Notes: generated by a model from the letters alone, not told the origin. A stretch of DNA of 64,000 nucleotides from Oscillospiraceae bacterium (GCA_021199855.1 JAJQHD010000038.1:1-64000), one strand, 5' to 3'. Counted from the first letter of the stretch, positions 14,166-23,336 are shown. A program made the numbers and translations.

Positions 14166-17100
14166 ATGGCAAAACGCCTTATTTGCGTAATAATAAGCGT
14201 TTTAATGATCGTCTCACTCCTTCCGACGACTGCCTTCGCAACCTACTACACGGGCAGTACTCCCGAAATTGCAGAAGCAATCCCGGTGACAGTTGCCGAA
14301 GTGGTCGACGAAGCCCTGACGGTCGACTATGTCGAAGATGAGGATGAGGTAGACCTCGGCGATGAGGACTATTATGGAATCATGCTGCTGGCGGAGGAAG
14401 CTGATACCACAGAGAGTTTTGTTGCTAAAATCGGCGACACTACATACAGCACCCTTACGGCGGCGATCAATGCGGCAACCGCAGGTGACACGATTGTCCT
14501 TGGCGGCGATGTGTCCGAGACAATTGGCATCTCAACCGGTAAGGATGTTACCATCGACCTGGCAGGTCACACAATCAGTTCTGCTGAGGGAAGCACTACG
14601 AGACTTATCACCATGCGTGGTGGTAAGCTGACTATTACCGATAGCGTTGGTAATGGAACAATTACTTCCGGTGCCGGCGATGCAGTTATCCTTATTGCAG
14701 GCGGTACTTTGATTGTCAATGGCGGTACAATTTCCGCAACCGGCACAATCCCTGCAATCGTCAATGCCTGGCAGAGTTCTAACTACGCTAATGAAGCAAG
14801 CACCATTGTCGTAAACGGTGGCAAGGTCACCGCCGCTGGCGCACCTGCTATCAGAAACAATGCGGCTGGTTGCTCAATCACCGTAAACGGTGGCGAAATC
14901 GTCGGTTATTCAGGTAGCACCGGCTACTATATTGTTGATTCTGTTAGCGAAGAAGATTCAAAATCAGTTGTAATCACCGGCGGTTATTTCACAACAAATG
15001 ATACTAGCAAATCACAAGTTCTCTTCTATCAGAAGAACTCCGGCAACATCGTTGTTTCCGGTGGTTACTTCAACAATGCAATCACTTGGATTAACAGCGC
15101 TATGCGTGCGGCTGGTTATTCAAATACAGTGTTGGATACAGCGAAAACATACAACAATGTAGATTATAAGTACACTGTAGCAAGCTCGACCGTATTTTAC
15201 GGCACCATTTCCGAAGATGAAAATGGTGAGGAAGTAATTACTTATCTTGGCAGTGACTCAACGCCTCAGAAGGCTGTCAACGCTTTAAAGAGCGCTGGAC
15301 TCGCTGAGGGCACTACAATGTACATTGAGCTTGCTGCGGATGTTACATCCACAGTTGATGTTGGCACCGGCACAGGCACAAGCGTTGTATTGGAGCTGAA
15401 CGGACATAATATCAGTGCCGGCTCAGATGCCGCAATAGTCGTTCAAGACGGCGTAACCCTTACTGTCCGTGACAGCGAAGGCACAAGCGAAGTTTCAAGT
15501 AGCTATTCAAACGGCACAGTCCGTAACCGTGGCGGCGTTCTTAAAATAGAAGGCGGCACCTACACCAATACTTCCGGCTGTGTTCTTCAGAATAACGGTA
15601 GCAATGAAGCTACTGACGAAACTTACGTCACCACCATCACCGGCGGTACCTTTACCGGCACCTTCTCAGTGGTAAAGGGCAGTGTCACAGCCTATGCGGG
15701 TATAACTAATAGCGAGGGTGCAACAACCTACTATCCTACTTTGAATAAAGCGGTTTCTGCGGCAAGCAGTGGAGATACGGTTACGCTTTATTCTGACGTC
15801 AAGCTTGATTCGAGTATTGTTATTAGTGGCAAGTCAATTACTTTGGATTTGAATGGTTGTTCTGTTGAGCGTGGAGAATCCGCTACTAGCTATCTGATTG
15901 GCGTTGCGTCAACGGCTTCACTTACAGTTATTGATAGTGGAGAGGGCGGAGTGATTTATAGTTCTAACATCCCCGTTGATGAAACTGCGTCATCTTATTA
16001 TGCTGGCTATCCGATTCTTAATGAGGGCACAGTTATTATAAAGTCTGGAACTTTGAACGGATACTATGGTATTATTCAAAATTCTGGAACAACAACTGTT
16101 ACCGGAGGTGTAATTTCAGGCACAAACCGTGCACTCGGCATACAGGGCGGTACTGCTTCAGTTACAGGTGGTACTGTTAGCGGTACAAGTTACGGAGTAA
16201 TTATCACAGCTGGTACAGTTACCATATCAGGTGGTACCGTAAGTGGTTTCTATGATGGTGTATATGCAACTGGAACAACTGCTTCTCTTGTTGTAAATGA
16301 GGGTGCTAATATCAGTAGCACTTGCGCATCGTCTTCGAAATCAAGTTATACCTCAACAGGCGCTATAGATATCGCATATGGTGCGTCTGCTACCATTAAC
16401 GGTGGTACAATTGTTGGCGGTTATGCCGGAATTGCTGTATGGGGCGGTTATGAGAGCCAGTCGACAAAGTTAGTGGTAAATAACGGTACAATTTCCGCCT
16501 TTGGCTTAGGAGTTACTACAAATGGTACTAACTACTATACTGATATCACAGTAAATGGTGGTTCTATTACGGGTGCTTACGGAATGTATCTTCCGGCAAT
16601 GGAAAGCATAACAACAATCAATGGTGGCGTCATAACTGGTACGGGAACAGGAATTGAACTTCGTGCTGGAACCCTTATCGTAACAGGAGGAACTATTACC
16701 GGTCAAGGAACGCCAGAATCCACAGAAGCAAATGGCAATGGTACAACAGTATATGGCGCAGGCATTGCGGTATCTCAGCATACCACAAAGCAAGAGATTA
16801 CTGTGCTCATAACCGGTGGAACCATAACCGGATACACTGGTCTCTACGAAATTAACTACAATGCGGACACTTCTACAGCTGGCAATGTTAGCATTACTAT
16901 TTCACCCTCAACTGATGATAGTAACGGACCTACAATAAAGGCAACTGGTGCAAATGCTAGTGCGGTTTACAGCGCAAGCTTAGATTCGTCTTCGACAGTG
17001 GGTTATTCTAATAGTCTGACAGCAGTATCAATCTCAGCCAGTACCTATAATACTGATGTTAGTGCATACTGCGTAGAGGGATATACGCCTACAACAAACA

Positions 17101-17774
17101 CTGACGGAACTTATACGGTGGCTGCTGATACCATTACTCTTGGCTCTTCTGCAAATGACAATACTGCCGTTGAAGGTGTAGTTATTTCAGAATCTGCTGG
17201 TGTCTTGGTTGTCAAGGCTTCCGGTAGCTCTTACAACACTACAGCATATCCGACAACAACTAGGTCGTACTCATCCAATGGCTACATTTTCGCTGGCTGG
17301 TATACCGATTCGGCTTGTACAACAGCTTGTCCTGGTGTTCCTTCGGGCACCGCCTACGCCAAGTTCGTAGACGCCAATACCATGAGCATCAAGGGCGTTG
17401 TGATGAACAGCGTAACTTCTGGTGATGCAACGGGAACAAAGTACTGGCGTATTGTCACTGGTTTGGATTCGCTTAACTATGATGCCATTGGCTTTGAAAT
17501 CTACATGGGCACGAGTACAGATATGACTACTATCAGTGGTTACTACTGGGGAGACTATACAGCTACGACTGCAAATAGAAAGTTCACCGCTAGCGAATTT
17601 GGAACTTGCTCACAGTATATTTCCGTATGCTTAGTAAGTGAAGCTGCAAGTGCAACAAGTTGCAAGGTTCGTGCATACTGGACTACTCTTGACGGAACTA
17701 TGGTTTATGGTGCATGGTATAGTTGTACATATACATCTGGCACCTATGAGCTTTCAGTAGCTGTTTCTAACTAA
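14166..17774 (+). CDS. Very large secreted beta-helix surface protein
   Basis: The product is 1202 residues with a signal peptide ending at about AFA (residue 25). An acidic spacer follows, then about 950 residues of right-handed beta-helix made of dozens of short turns of the type GGTVSGTSYGVIITAG, ITGGTITGYTGLYE and NGGSITGAYGMYLP. Three blocks open with a STLTAAINAATAGDTIVLGGD-like cap (also near 15735, LNKAVSAASSGDTVTLYSD). Near residue 1045 is an InlB-B-like FAGWYTDS segment. The last 125 residues are a domain with WRIVTGLDSLNYDAIGFEI, a pattern seen in other clostridial surface proteins. No anchor or catalytic triad is visible. It could bind a polysaccharide or be a lyase-like scaffold; the sequence does not say. 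A short ORF follows after 14 bases. Confidence 0.87.
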   Translation: MAKRLICVIISVLMIVSLLPTTAFATYYTGSTPEIAEAIPVTVAEVVDEALTVDYVEDEDEVDLGDEDYYGIMLLAEEADTTESFVAKIGDTTYSTLTAAINAATAGDTIVLGGDVSETIGISTGKDVTIDLAGHTISSAEGSTTRLITMRGGKLTITDSVGNGTITSGAGDAVILIAGGTLIVNGGTISATGTIPAIVNAWQSSNYANEASTIVVNGGKVTAAGAPAIRNNAAGCSITVNGGEIVGYSGSTGYYIVDSVSEEDSKSVVITGGYFTTNDTSKSQVLFYQKNSGNIVVSGGYFNNAITWINSAMRAAGYSNTVLDTAKTYNNVDYKYTVASSTVFYGTISEDENGEEVITYLGSDSTPQKAVNALKSAGLAEGTTMYIELAADVTSTVDVGTGTGTSVVLELNGHNISAGSDAAIVVQDGVTLTVRDSEGTSEVSSSYSNGTVRNRGGVLKIEGGTYTNTSGCVLQNNGSNEATDETYVTTITGGTFTGTFSVVKGSVTAYAGITNSEGATTYYPTLNKAVSAASSGDTVTLYSDVKLDSSIVISGKSITLDLNGCSVERGESATSYLIGVASTASLTVIDSGEGGVIYSSNIPVDETASSYYAGYPILNEGTVIIKSGTLNGYYGIIQNSGTTTVTGGVISGTNRALGIQGGTASVTGGTVSGTSYGVIITAGTVTISGGTVSGFYDGVYATGTTASLVVNEGANISSTCASSSKSSYTSTGAIDIAYGASATINGGTIVGGYAGIAVWGGYESQSTKLVVNNGTISAFGLGVTTNGTNYYTDITVNGGSITGAYGMYLPAMESITTINGGVITGTGTGIELRAGTLIVTGGTITGQGTPESTEANGNGTTVYGAGIAVSQHTTKQEITVLITGGTITGYTGLYEINYNADTSTAGNVSITISPSTDDSNGPTIKATGANASAVYSASLDSSSTVGYSNSLTAVSISASTYNTDVSAYCVEGYTPTTNTDGTYTVAADTITLGSSANDNTAVEGVVISESAGVLVVKASGSSYNTTAYPTTTRSYSSNGYIFAGWYTDSACTTACPGVPSGTAYAKFVDANTMSIKGVVMNSVTSGDATGTKYWRIVTGLDSLNYDAIGFEIYMGTSTDMTTISGYYWGDYTATTANRKFTASEFGTCSQYISVCLVSEAASATSCKVRAYWTTLDGTMVYGAWYSCTYTSGTYELSVAVSN

Positions 17775-17788
17775 GGAGGCTGATTCAA

Positions 17789-17938
17789 ATGATTAACAAC
17801 AAATCTGAGTACAAGATTCATGAGTTTGAGGTTGTCTGCTTTGGCAATGATAAGGCTTTCTGTGTTTGTGCAATCAGCGGACAGCATGGAAGCGGTACTG
17901 GTACTTACTCGTGGAAGCCTGACCGTTCAGATTCATAA
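17789..17938 (+). CDS. Short companion ORF of the second beta-helix gene
   Basis: This 49-codon ORF lies 14 bases after the large beta-helix gene, nine bases behind a perfect AAGGAGG that overlaps that gene's stop codon region. The product has a strand-rich core EFEVVCFGNDKAFCVCAIS with three Cys, then a Gly/Ser/Thr-rich segment (GQHGSGTGTYSW) and a charged end. There is no signal peptide. The core lines up with that of the ORF at 13141 (MDIILFDREAWTDVVTS). The C-x7-C-x-C pattern and Gly-rich tail recall ribosomal-peptide precursors, but no maturase is near. Function unknown. Confidence 0.65.
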   Translation: MINNKSEYKIHEFEVVCFGNDKAFCVCAISGQHGSGTGTYSWKPDRSDS

Positions 17939-17957
17939 CTAGCTAACTAGCCCTCGT

Positions 17958-17992
17958 AAATCCCTCGCACCTTAACCGGTTGCGGGGGATTT
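17958..17992 (+). terminator. Hairpin after the beta-helix operon
   Basis: A 12-bp stem with one G-T pair joins AAATCCCTCGCA (17958-17969) and TGCGGGGGATTT (17981-17992). There is no long T run, but the stem is strong. Confidence 0.6.
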
Positions 17993-18016
17993 ATCCACGA
18001 CAATAAAGGTGAAAAT

Positions 18017-18271
18017 ATGTCTCGAAAAATACTGTCTCCTGAGGAGCGAGAAGAGCACGCACGGCGTCAGAAGAAGATTGATCGGAAGAAATACTACGCC
18101 AAAACCTCAAACCTTTATCCAAAGCGCGCCTGGACTGCTGAGGAGGAAAAACTGGTGATGGAGCATTCTGTTCCGGACAGTGAGCTTTCCGCGAAAATTG
18201 GGCGGTCGCTCAAATCAATACAGGAAAAACGTCGGCGGCTGAGGAATGCTGAGGCTGAAAACGGAGAATAA
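18017..18271 (+). CDS. Small Myb/SANT-like DNA-binding protein
   Basis: The 84-residue basic protein starts with a highly charged helix (EEREEHARRQKKIDRKKYY) and has a Myb/SANT-like helix-turn-helix at about residues 38-76: AWTAEEEKLVMEHS, SELSAKIGRSLKSIQEKRRRL. Such modules appear in small clostridial and phage proteins and read DNA by the GRSLKSIQEKRRRL-type helix. The target is unknown. It follows the beta-helix operon terminator and ends in its own terminator. No other phage gene is near, so I do not call a prophage. Confidence 0.7.
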   Translation: MSRKILSPEEREEHARRQKKIDRKKYYAKTSNLYPKRAWTAEEEKLVMEHSVPDSELSAKIGRSLKSIQEKRRRLRNAEAENGE

Positions 18272-18279
18272 TTCAAGAT

Positions 18280-18315
18280 GCCTGAGAAATTATGGTCTCA
18301 GGCTCTTGCTTTTTT
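18280..18315 (+). terminator. Intrinsic terminator
   Basis: GCCTGAGA (18280-18287) and TCTCAGGC (18296-18303) form a perfect 8-bp stem, followed by a T-rich tract that ends in T6. The T tract overlaps the next promoter. Confidence 0.8.
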
Positions 18316-18334
18316 GCGAAAAACTTGCTACAAT
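18306..18334 (+). promoter_or_regulatory. Promoter of the lepB operon
   Basis: TTGCTT (18306-18311) and TACAAT (18329-18334) are 17 bases apart, and the -35 lies inside the T tract of the preceding terminator. Confidence 0.6.
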
Positions 18335-18363
18335 AGAGGTACTTATTTTTGGGAGACATGATG

Positions 18364-18909
18364 ATGGAAGAATCTAAAAAGAAAACAAGCGCTCTTGACA
18401 GTGCACTTGACTGGCTCAAGTCGCTTTGCATAACATTCGCCGTTGTGGTTCTGCTCTTCACCTTTGTAGTGAGGACAGCTGTCGTCAACGGCAGTTCTAT
18501 GACTGACACGCTTCAGGATGGCGACTTCCTGATTCTCTGGAGCCTCTTCTACACTCCTCAGCCGGGCGACATTATTTCCGCAAACTGCGAGGGTCTTGAC
18601 GAGGTTATTGTCAAGAGAATCATAGCTACAGAGGGACAGACTGTCGATATCGATTTCGAGACCGGAAGCGTCTATGTTGATGGAGAGCTTCTCGATGAGC
18701 CTTATATAAGAAATCTCACTCTGAACGATGAGGGTGGATTTACATATCCTGTAACGGTCGGTGAAGGACAATACTTCGTCATGGGTGATAACCGCCAGGG
18801 TTCTCGCGATTCAAGAGATGCTAAGGTAGGGCTGATTGACCGTGAAGATATTTTGGGAAAAGTAGTTCTCCGGCTCTATCCGTTTTCAAAGATAACAGTG
18901 TTCTCATAA
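18364..18909 (+). CDS. lepB: Signal peptidase I
   Basis: This membrane serine protease removes signal peptides from exported proteins. The product of about 181 residues has one N-terminal transmembrane helix (LCITFAVVVLLFTFVV). The Ser of the Ser/Lys dyad is in NGSSMTDTL, the Lys in VIVKRIIA, and box E is FVMGDNRQGSRDSR. Three ATG codons follow one another at 18358, 18361 and 18364; I chose the last because GGGAG ends eight bases before it, but any of the three is possible. It is the first gene of a run through yraN. Confidence 0.93.
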   Translation: MEESKKKTSALDSALDWLKSLCITFAVVVLLFTFVVRTAVVNGSSMTDTLQDGDFLILWSLFYTPQPGDIISANCEGLDEVIVKRIIATEGQTVDIDFETGSVYVDGELLDEPYIRNLTLNDEGGFTYPVTVGEGQYFVMGDNRQGSRDSRDAKVGLIDREDILGKVVLRLYPFSKITVFS

Positions 18910-18920
18910 CGGAGGTTTAT

Positions 18921-19781
18921 GTGGCAGAAAAAGATATAACAATACAGTGGTTCCCGGGACATATGGCAAAAACCAGACGGTTGATGACAGATAGCCTGAG
19001 ACTGGTCGATGCCGTTGTTGAGGTAACAGACGCTAGAATCCCGATGTCAAGTAGAAATCCAGAGATGGATGAGCTTGTCGGAAGGAAACCGCGAATCGTT
19101 CTTCTCAACAAGTGCGACACTGCCGATGAAACGGTCACCCGTCGCTGGATTCAGAAGTACAGAGATTTGGGAATACCGGCACTTGCAACCGATTGCAAAA
19201 GCGGCAAAAACGTCTCAAAAGTGCTTCCACTTGTCCGTGAGACGCTGAAAGACACAATCGAGCGCTGGAATCAGAAAGGCATGACCGGCAGAGCAGTGAG
19301 ACTCATGATAGTCGGAATCCCGAATGTCGGCAAGTCTTCGCTCATAAATCGACTTTCAGGTACAAAAAGCACCAAGGTCGAGGACAGACCGGGCGTTACT
19401 AAAGGCAAACAGTGGGTGACCCTTTCAAAGGACTTCGAGCTACTCGATATGCCTGGGGTCCTTTGGCCAAAGTTTGAAGACCAGAATGTCGGGCTTGTAC
19501 TTGCATTTACCGGCGCTGTCAAGGACGACATAATGGATATGGAATCTCTTGCCGTGCACTTTATCGGAACTCTAAGAACCGTCAGTCCGGCGCCGCTAGA
19601 GACAAGATACAAAATCACGGTTTCCGAGAGTCTTTCTGACTATGAAGTCTTGGAATTAATCGGCAGAAAACGAGGATTTCTTGTGTCCGGCGGTGAGATT
19701 GATACTGAAAGAGCAGCAAGTATGCTTCTCGACGAATTTCGCTCTGGAAAGCTCGGAAGAATATCTTTGGAGACACCATAA
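18921..19781 (+). CDS. rbgA: Ribosome biogenesis GTPase RbgA (YlqF)
   Basis: RbgA is a circularly permuted GTPase that acts late in 50S subunit assembly. The 286-residue product shows the permuted order: G4 NKCD near residue 57, then G1 GIPNVGKSSLIN near 133 and G3 DMPG near 176. The N-terminal WFPGHMAKTRR hallmark and the C-terminal RNA-binding region are present. The start is GTG, behind GGAGG. It follows lepB by 11 bases and rnhB follows directly, the rbgA-rnhB order common in Firmicutes. Confidence 0.95.
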   Translation: MAEKDITIQWFPGHMAKTRRLMTDSLRLVDAVVEVTDARIPMSSRNPEMDELVGRKPRIVLLNKCDTADETVTRRWIQKYRDLGIPALATDCKSGKNVSKVLPLVRETLKDTIERWNQKGMTGRAVRLMIVGIPNVGKSSLINRLSGTKSTKVEDRPGVTKGKQWVTLSKDFELLDMPGVLWPKFEDQNVGLVLAFTGAVKDDIMDMESLAVHFIGTLRTVSPAPLETRYKITVSESLSDYEVLELIGRKRGFLVSGGEIDTERAASMLLDEFRSGKLGRISLETP

Positions 19782-20387
19782 ATGACACTATTTGAATTTG
19801 ACCGACAGTTTGACAACGAAGCTCCGATTATTGTAGGAATAGATGAAGCCGGCAGAGGACCTCTTGCAGGCGATGTCTATGCCGCTGCTGTTGTTTTCGA
19901 CAAAGATACAGTAATCGATGGCATAAACGATTCAAAGAAGCTCTCAGCCAAAAAGCGTGAAGCGCTGTTTGACGTGATAACCGAAAAAGCGATGAAATGC
20001 TCTATAGCTACAGCAACGGTTGAAGAAATAGAAGAGCTCAACATTCTGGAGGCGGCAATGCTCGCAATGCGAAGAGCATATGAAGGTCTCGGATTAGATT
20101 CTGACAATGTTCTGGCGCTGATTGATGGCAACCGTTCACCGAATCTTCCGTGCAGTTGTATGACCGTAATACACGGCGATGCTCTTTCACAGTCAATAGC
20201 CGCCGCATCTATCCTTGCAAAAGTTCAGAGAGATAGATACATGGTTGAGCTTTCCGAGAAATATCCAGAATACCAGTTTGAGAAACACAAGGGTTATGGC
20301 ACTAAGCTTCACTATGAAATGATAAAGAAGTACGGTATAAGCGAAGTTCACAGAAAGAGTTTTCTAAAGAATCTGAGTGAGAAGTAA
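19782..20387 (+). CDS. rnhB: Ribonuclease HII
   Basis: RNase HII cuts the RNA strand of RNA-DNA hybrids, including single ribonucleotides. The 201-residue product has the first catalytic motif GIDEAGRGPLAGDV (Asp and Glu) near residue 19, the second Asp in ALIDGN near 112, and DALSQSIAAASILAKVQRDRY near 130. The ATG starts on the base after the rbgA stop, so translation is coupled. The stop overlaps the next start by one base. Confidence 0.95.
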   Translation: MTLFEFDRQFDNEAPIIVGIDEAGRGPLAGDVYAAAVVFDKDTVIDGINDSKKLSAKKREALFDVITEKAMKCSIATATVEEIEELNILEAAMLAMRRAYEGLGLDSDNVLALIDGNRSPNLPCSCMTVIHGDALSQSIAAASILAKVQRDRYMVELSEKYPEYQFEKHKGYGTKLHYEMIKKYGISEVHRKSFLKNLSEK

Positions 20388-20743
20388 TGACTACAAGAGA
20401 GATCGGGAATATCGGCGAGGATTACACTGCAAAATTTCTTGAGAAAAATGGCTGTGAGATTCTCAGCCGGAACTTCACCATCAAGGGCGGAGAGATTGAC
20501 ATTGTCGCAAAGAAAGGCGATGTCGTTCATTTTGTTGAAGTCAAAACTCGCAAGCCGAATCCTGTTCAGAGTGGTGAAGAAGCCATCAGTTCCGATAAGA
20601 TAGCTCACATTCTGAAAACAGCAAAGTTTTATATACGTCGTTACCGAATTGACTGCTCGTGCGTGTTTGATGTTGCCGTCGTTGAACTGACAGGAACTAA
20701 TGTCACGGGCTTCAAATACATTCAACGTGCTTTCACAGCGTAA
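20387..20743 (+). CDS. YraN family (UPF0102) endonuclease-like protein
   Basis: The 118-residue product has the YraN pattern: GNIGEDYTAKFLEKNGCEILSRNF, then GEIDIVAKKGDVVHFVEVKTRK. The Glu, Asp and Glu-x-Lys residues match the restriction-endonuclease-like core. The biological role of the family is not established. It overlaps rnhB by one base (TAATG), the usual neighbour in Firmicutes and beyond. Confidence 0.92.
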   Translation: MTTREIGNIGEDYTAKFLEKNGCEILSRNFTIKGGEIDIVAKKGDVVHFVEVKTRKPNPVQSGEEAISSDKIAHILKTAKFYIRRYRIDCSCVFDVAVVELTGTNVTGFKYIQRAFTA

Positions 20744-20761
20744 GGCACGAAAGGAGAAAAT

Positions 20762-22252
20762 ATGTTATATCAAAGTACAAGAAACAAGAATCTTCATCTC
20801 AGCTCTGCTGAGGCGATTTCACAGGGCATTTCTTCTGACGGAGGACTTTTTATCCCGTCAGAGGTTCCTACTCTTACTGAATCCGACTTGATTGCTCTTC
20901 AGGATATGAGCTATCCAGAAAAAGCTTCGTTTGTTCTGTCGAAATACCTCACCGACTTTACCGAGGCTGAGCTCAGATATTGCACAGAGGGTGCCTACAA
21001 CACCAAGAATTTTGACAGCGATAGCATTATGGAGCTTGCCCACCTCTTTGACGGCAGATATATGCTCGAACTCTGGCATGGTCCCACGTGTGCTTTCAAG
21101 GATATGGCACTTCAGATTTTGCCTTATCTACTGACTATCTCTGTCAAGAAGCTTGGAATCGATAAAAAAGTAGTAATTCTCGTTGCAACCTCCGGAGATA
21201 CCGGAAAGGCGGCTTTGGAGGGCTTCAAGGATGTTGAAGGAACCAGCATAATGGTCTTCTATCCTGCTCACGGCGTCAGTGCAATGCAGAAGCTTCAGAT
21301 GACAACTCAGGAAGGAAGTAACGTCTCCGTTTGTGCAATCGACGGCAACTTTGACGACGCCCAGACCGGTGTCAAAAAGATATTTACCGATAGCGAGGTT
21401 CTTAAGAAGCTTGATGACGGAGGAATGATGTTCTCCAGCGCAAATTCGATTAACTGGGGCAGACTTGTGCCGCAGATTGTTTACTATGTATCTTCATACG
21501 TCGAGCTAGTAAAAGACGGAGAAATCAAAATGGGCGACAAGCTCAATTTCTGCGTTCCTACCGGCAACTTCGGTAACATCCTTGCGGCATATTATTCCAA
21601 GATGATGGGGATCCCTGTTGGCAAGCTCATTTGCGCTTCAAACTCGAATAATGTTCTGACTGACTTTATCCGCACAGGTGTTTATGACAGAAACAGAAAG
21701 TTCTACACAACCATTTCGCCTTCGATGGATATTCTGATTTCGTCCAATATCGAGAGACTTCTGTTCTTGCTGTCTGGCGGCGATGATGAGTATATCAGAA
21801 GCCTTTACAAAGATTTGTCCGAAACCGGAAGATTTGAAGTTTCGGATGAAATCAAGTCAAAGCTCAACGAGATATTCTATGCTGATTACTGCACCGACGA
21901 AGAAACTAAAGCGCAGATTAGCAGTATATTTGAAAAGTATTCCTACACGGTGGACACTCACACAGCCGTAGCTTCCAAAGTTTATGAAAGCTATGCCAAG
22001 GCAACAGGTGATACCACCAAGACGGTTATTGCTTCTACTGCAAGCCCATATAAGTTCTCAGCTTCCGTTCTTGGCGCACTTGGCTGTGATTCTGATGGCG
22101 CCGATGAGTTCGAGATGGTGAAGCTTCTTGAAGAGAAGTGCGGTGTTCCTGCTCCCGAGTCTCTGGCTTTAATCAAGGACAAGACTGTAAGATTTACGAA
22201 TACTGTCGCTCCTGATAAGATGAGCGATGCGGTTCTCGATTTCCTGTTCTGA
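20762..22252 (+). CDS. thrC: Threonine synthase
   Basis: A PLP enzyme that turns O-phosphohomoserine into threonine. The 496-residue product is the long form, with the N-terminal YQSTRN start, the PLP-binding Lys in GPTCAFKDMALQ near residue 111, and the phosphate-cup VATSGDTGKAAL near 141. AAAGGAG precedes the start. It lies 18 bases after yraN and may be read with that operon; no T-box or threonine leader is visible. A hairpin shared with the convergent gene ends it. Confidence 0.95.
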   Translation: MLYQSTRNKNLHLSSAEAISQGISSDGGLFIPSEVPTLTESDLIALQDMSYPEKASFVLSKYLTDFTEAELRYCTEGAYNTKNFDSDSIMELAHLFDGRYMLELWHGPTCAFKDMALQILPYLLTISVKKLGIDKKVVILVATSGDTGKAALEGFKDVEGTSIMVFYPAHGVSAMQKLQMTTQEGSNVSVCAIDGNFDDAQTGVKKIFTDSEVLKKLDDGGMMFSSANSINWGRLVPQIVYYVSSYVELVKDGEIKMGDKLNFCVPTGNFGNILAAYYSKMMGIPVGKLICASNSNNVLTDFIRTGVYDRNRKFYTTISPSMDILISSNIERLLFLLSGGDDEYIRSLYKDLSETGRFEVSDEIKSKLNEIFYADYCTDEETKAQISSIFEKYSYTVDTHTAVASKVYESYAKATGDTTKTVIASTASPYKFSASVLGALGCDSDGADEFEMVKLLEEKCGVPAPESLALIKDKTVRFTNTVAPDKMSDAVLDFLF

Positions 22253-22256
22253 AAAA

Positions 22257-22287
22257 TCAGCATCAGACTGATTTAGCCTGATGCTGA
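22257..22287. terminator. Hairpin between thrC and DUF1540 gene
   Basis: TCAGCATCAG (22257-22266) and CTGATGCTGA (22278-22287) form a perfect 10-bp stem. On the minus strand it is followed by TTTTT, so it best serves the DUF1540 gene, and may also end thrC. Confidence 0.75.
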
Positions 22288-22293
22288 ATAACC

Positions 22294-22464
22294 TTAAAAG
22301 CTTCTTGGCTTGAAGGTTTTGCACTCTGTCTGAGCGGAGCAGTTGGGATGTGAGCACCCGCAGGAGCAGACGTCAATCTTCCCTGCAACGCACTCCTTGG
22401 CTTCTCTGTTGTAGACACATTCGGATACGCCACACTTGATACCGTAGATTTTATCGTTTTCCAT
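22294..22464 (-). CDS. DUF1540 Cys-rich small protein
   Basis: This 56-residue protein has eight Cys in the DUF1540 pattern: KCGVSECVYN near residue 10, ECVAGKIDVCSCGCSH near 24, then NCSAQTECKTF near 41. Such proteins are common in clostridia and probably bind metal; their role is unknown, though some are spore-associated. A GGAAAGGAAT site lies before the ATG at 22464. It stands alone between thrC and a metallophosphoesterase gene. Confidence 0.87.
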   Translation of the reverse strand: MENDKIYGIKCGVSECVYNREAKECVAGKIDVCSCGCSHPNCSAQTECKTFKPRSF

Positions 22465-22585
22465 CTGTATTATTCCTTTCCGACAGTATTAATCCATACA
22501 AAGAAGGACTAAAAGTATTATTCCTCTTTGTCTGGATTATATTCTGCCTGAATATATGATTGTTTTGTAAGGATTGGTCGCTGAT

Positions 22586-23296
22586 ATGTCACTGTTCGTA
22601 ATCGCAGATTTACACCTTTCTCTTTCGTCGGATAAGCCGATGGACATATTCGGCGGTTGGGATAACTATGTCGAAAGGCTAAAAAGAAACTGGCAAAATG
22701 TAGTCAAGCCGGATGATACGGTTGTAATCCCGGGTGATATTTCATGGGCGATGGATATGGAGGGTGCACTTGAGGATTTCAGATTCATCAGCGAGCTGAA
22801 TGGTCAGAAAATAATTCTGAAAGGCAACCACGATTATTGGTGGTCTACAAAAACTAAGGCTGACAAATTTCTGGCAGAAAACGGCATAGACAACATAAGC
22901 TTTCTTCATAACAATCATTACCGCTATGAGGATTTCGGAATATGCGGAACAAGAGGTTGGATAAACGACGTAAGCGAACCAGCGGATGCAAAAGTTATAG
23001 CAAGAGAAGTTATAAGGCTTGAATTATCAATTCAAAGTGCTGTTTCAGATGGTCTTATACCTATAGTCTTCATGCATTATCCTCCTGTATATGCAGAGGT
23101 AGTAAACGACGATATTCTTGAGGTTTTGAAAAAATATGAAATCAAGCTGTGCTTTTATGGTCACCTTCACGGAAAGACACATGCGCTCGCTGTGAATGGC
23201 GAGAAGTATGGTATTAATTTCAGATTGATATCAAGTGATTTTTTACAATTTATGCCTCTTAATATCACAGAAATTGTGCATAATTGCAAAAAATAA
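22586..23296 (+). CDS. Calcineurin-like metallophosphoesterase
   Basis: The product of 236 residues has the metallophosphoesterase motifs in order: IADLHLS near the N-terminus, VIPGDISW, LKGNHDYWW, then VFMHYPP and FYGHLHGK. These supply the two-metal site. The substrate is unknown. The ATG at 22586 is chosen over a TTG at 22574, which would sit directly on the AAGGA site. The gene appears monocistronic. Confidence 0.9.
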   Translation: MSLFVIADLHLSLSSDKPMDIFGGWDNYVERLKRNWQNVVKPDDTVVIPGDISWAMDMEGALEDFRFISELNGQKIILKGNHDYWWSTKTKADKFLAENGIDNISFLHNNHYRYEDFGICGTRGWINDVSEPADAKVIAREVIRLELSIQSAVSDGLIPIVFMHYPPVYAEVVNDDILEVLKKYEIKLCFYGHLHGKTHALAVNGEKYGINFRLISSDFLQFMPLNITEIVHNCKK

Positions 23297-23336
23297 TTTT
23301 TCCGTTTTACTATGTGGTGCAAAGGGGATCAATATG

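Noticed and set aside
14440-16900. CRISPR-like or DNA tandem repeats in the beta-helix gene
   Set aside because: The repeats are at protein level (GGTxxG turns) with variable DNA and no regular spacers.
18017-18271. Prophage remnant suggested by the Myb/SANT-like protein
   Set aside because: No integrase, structural or lysis genes nearby; one small DNA-binding protein is not enough.
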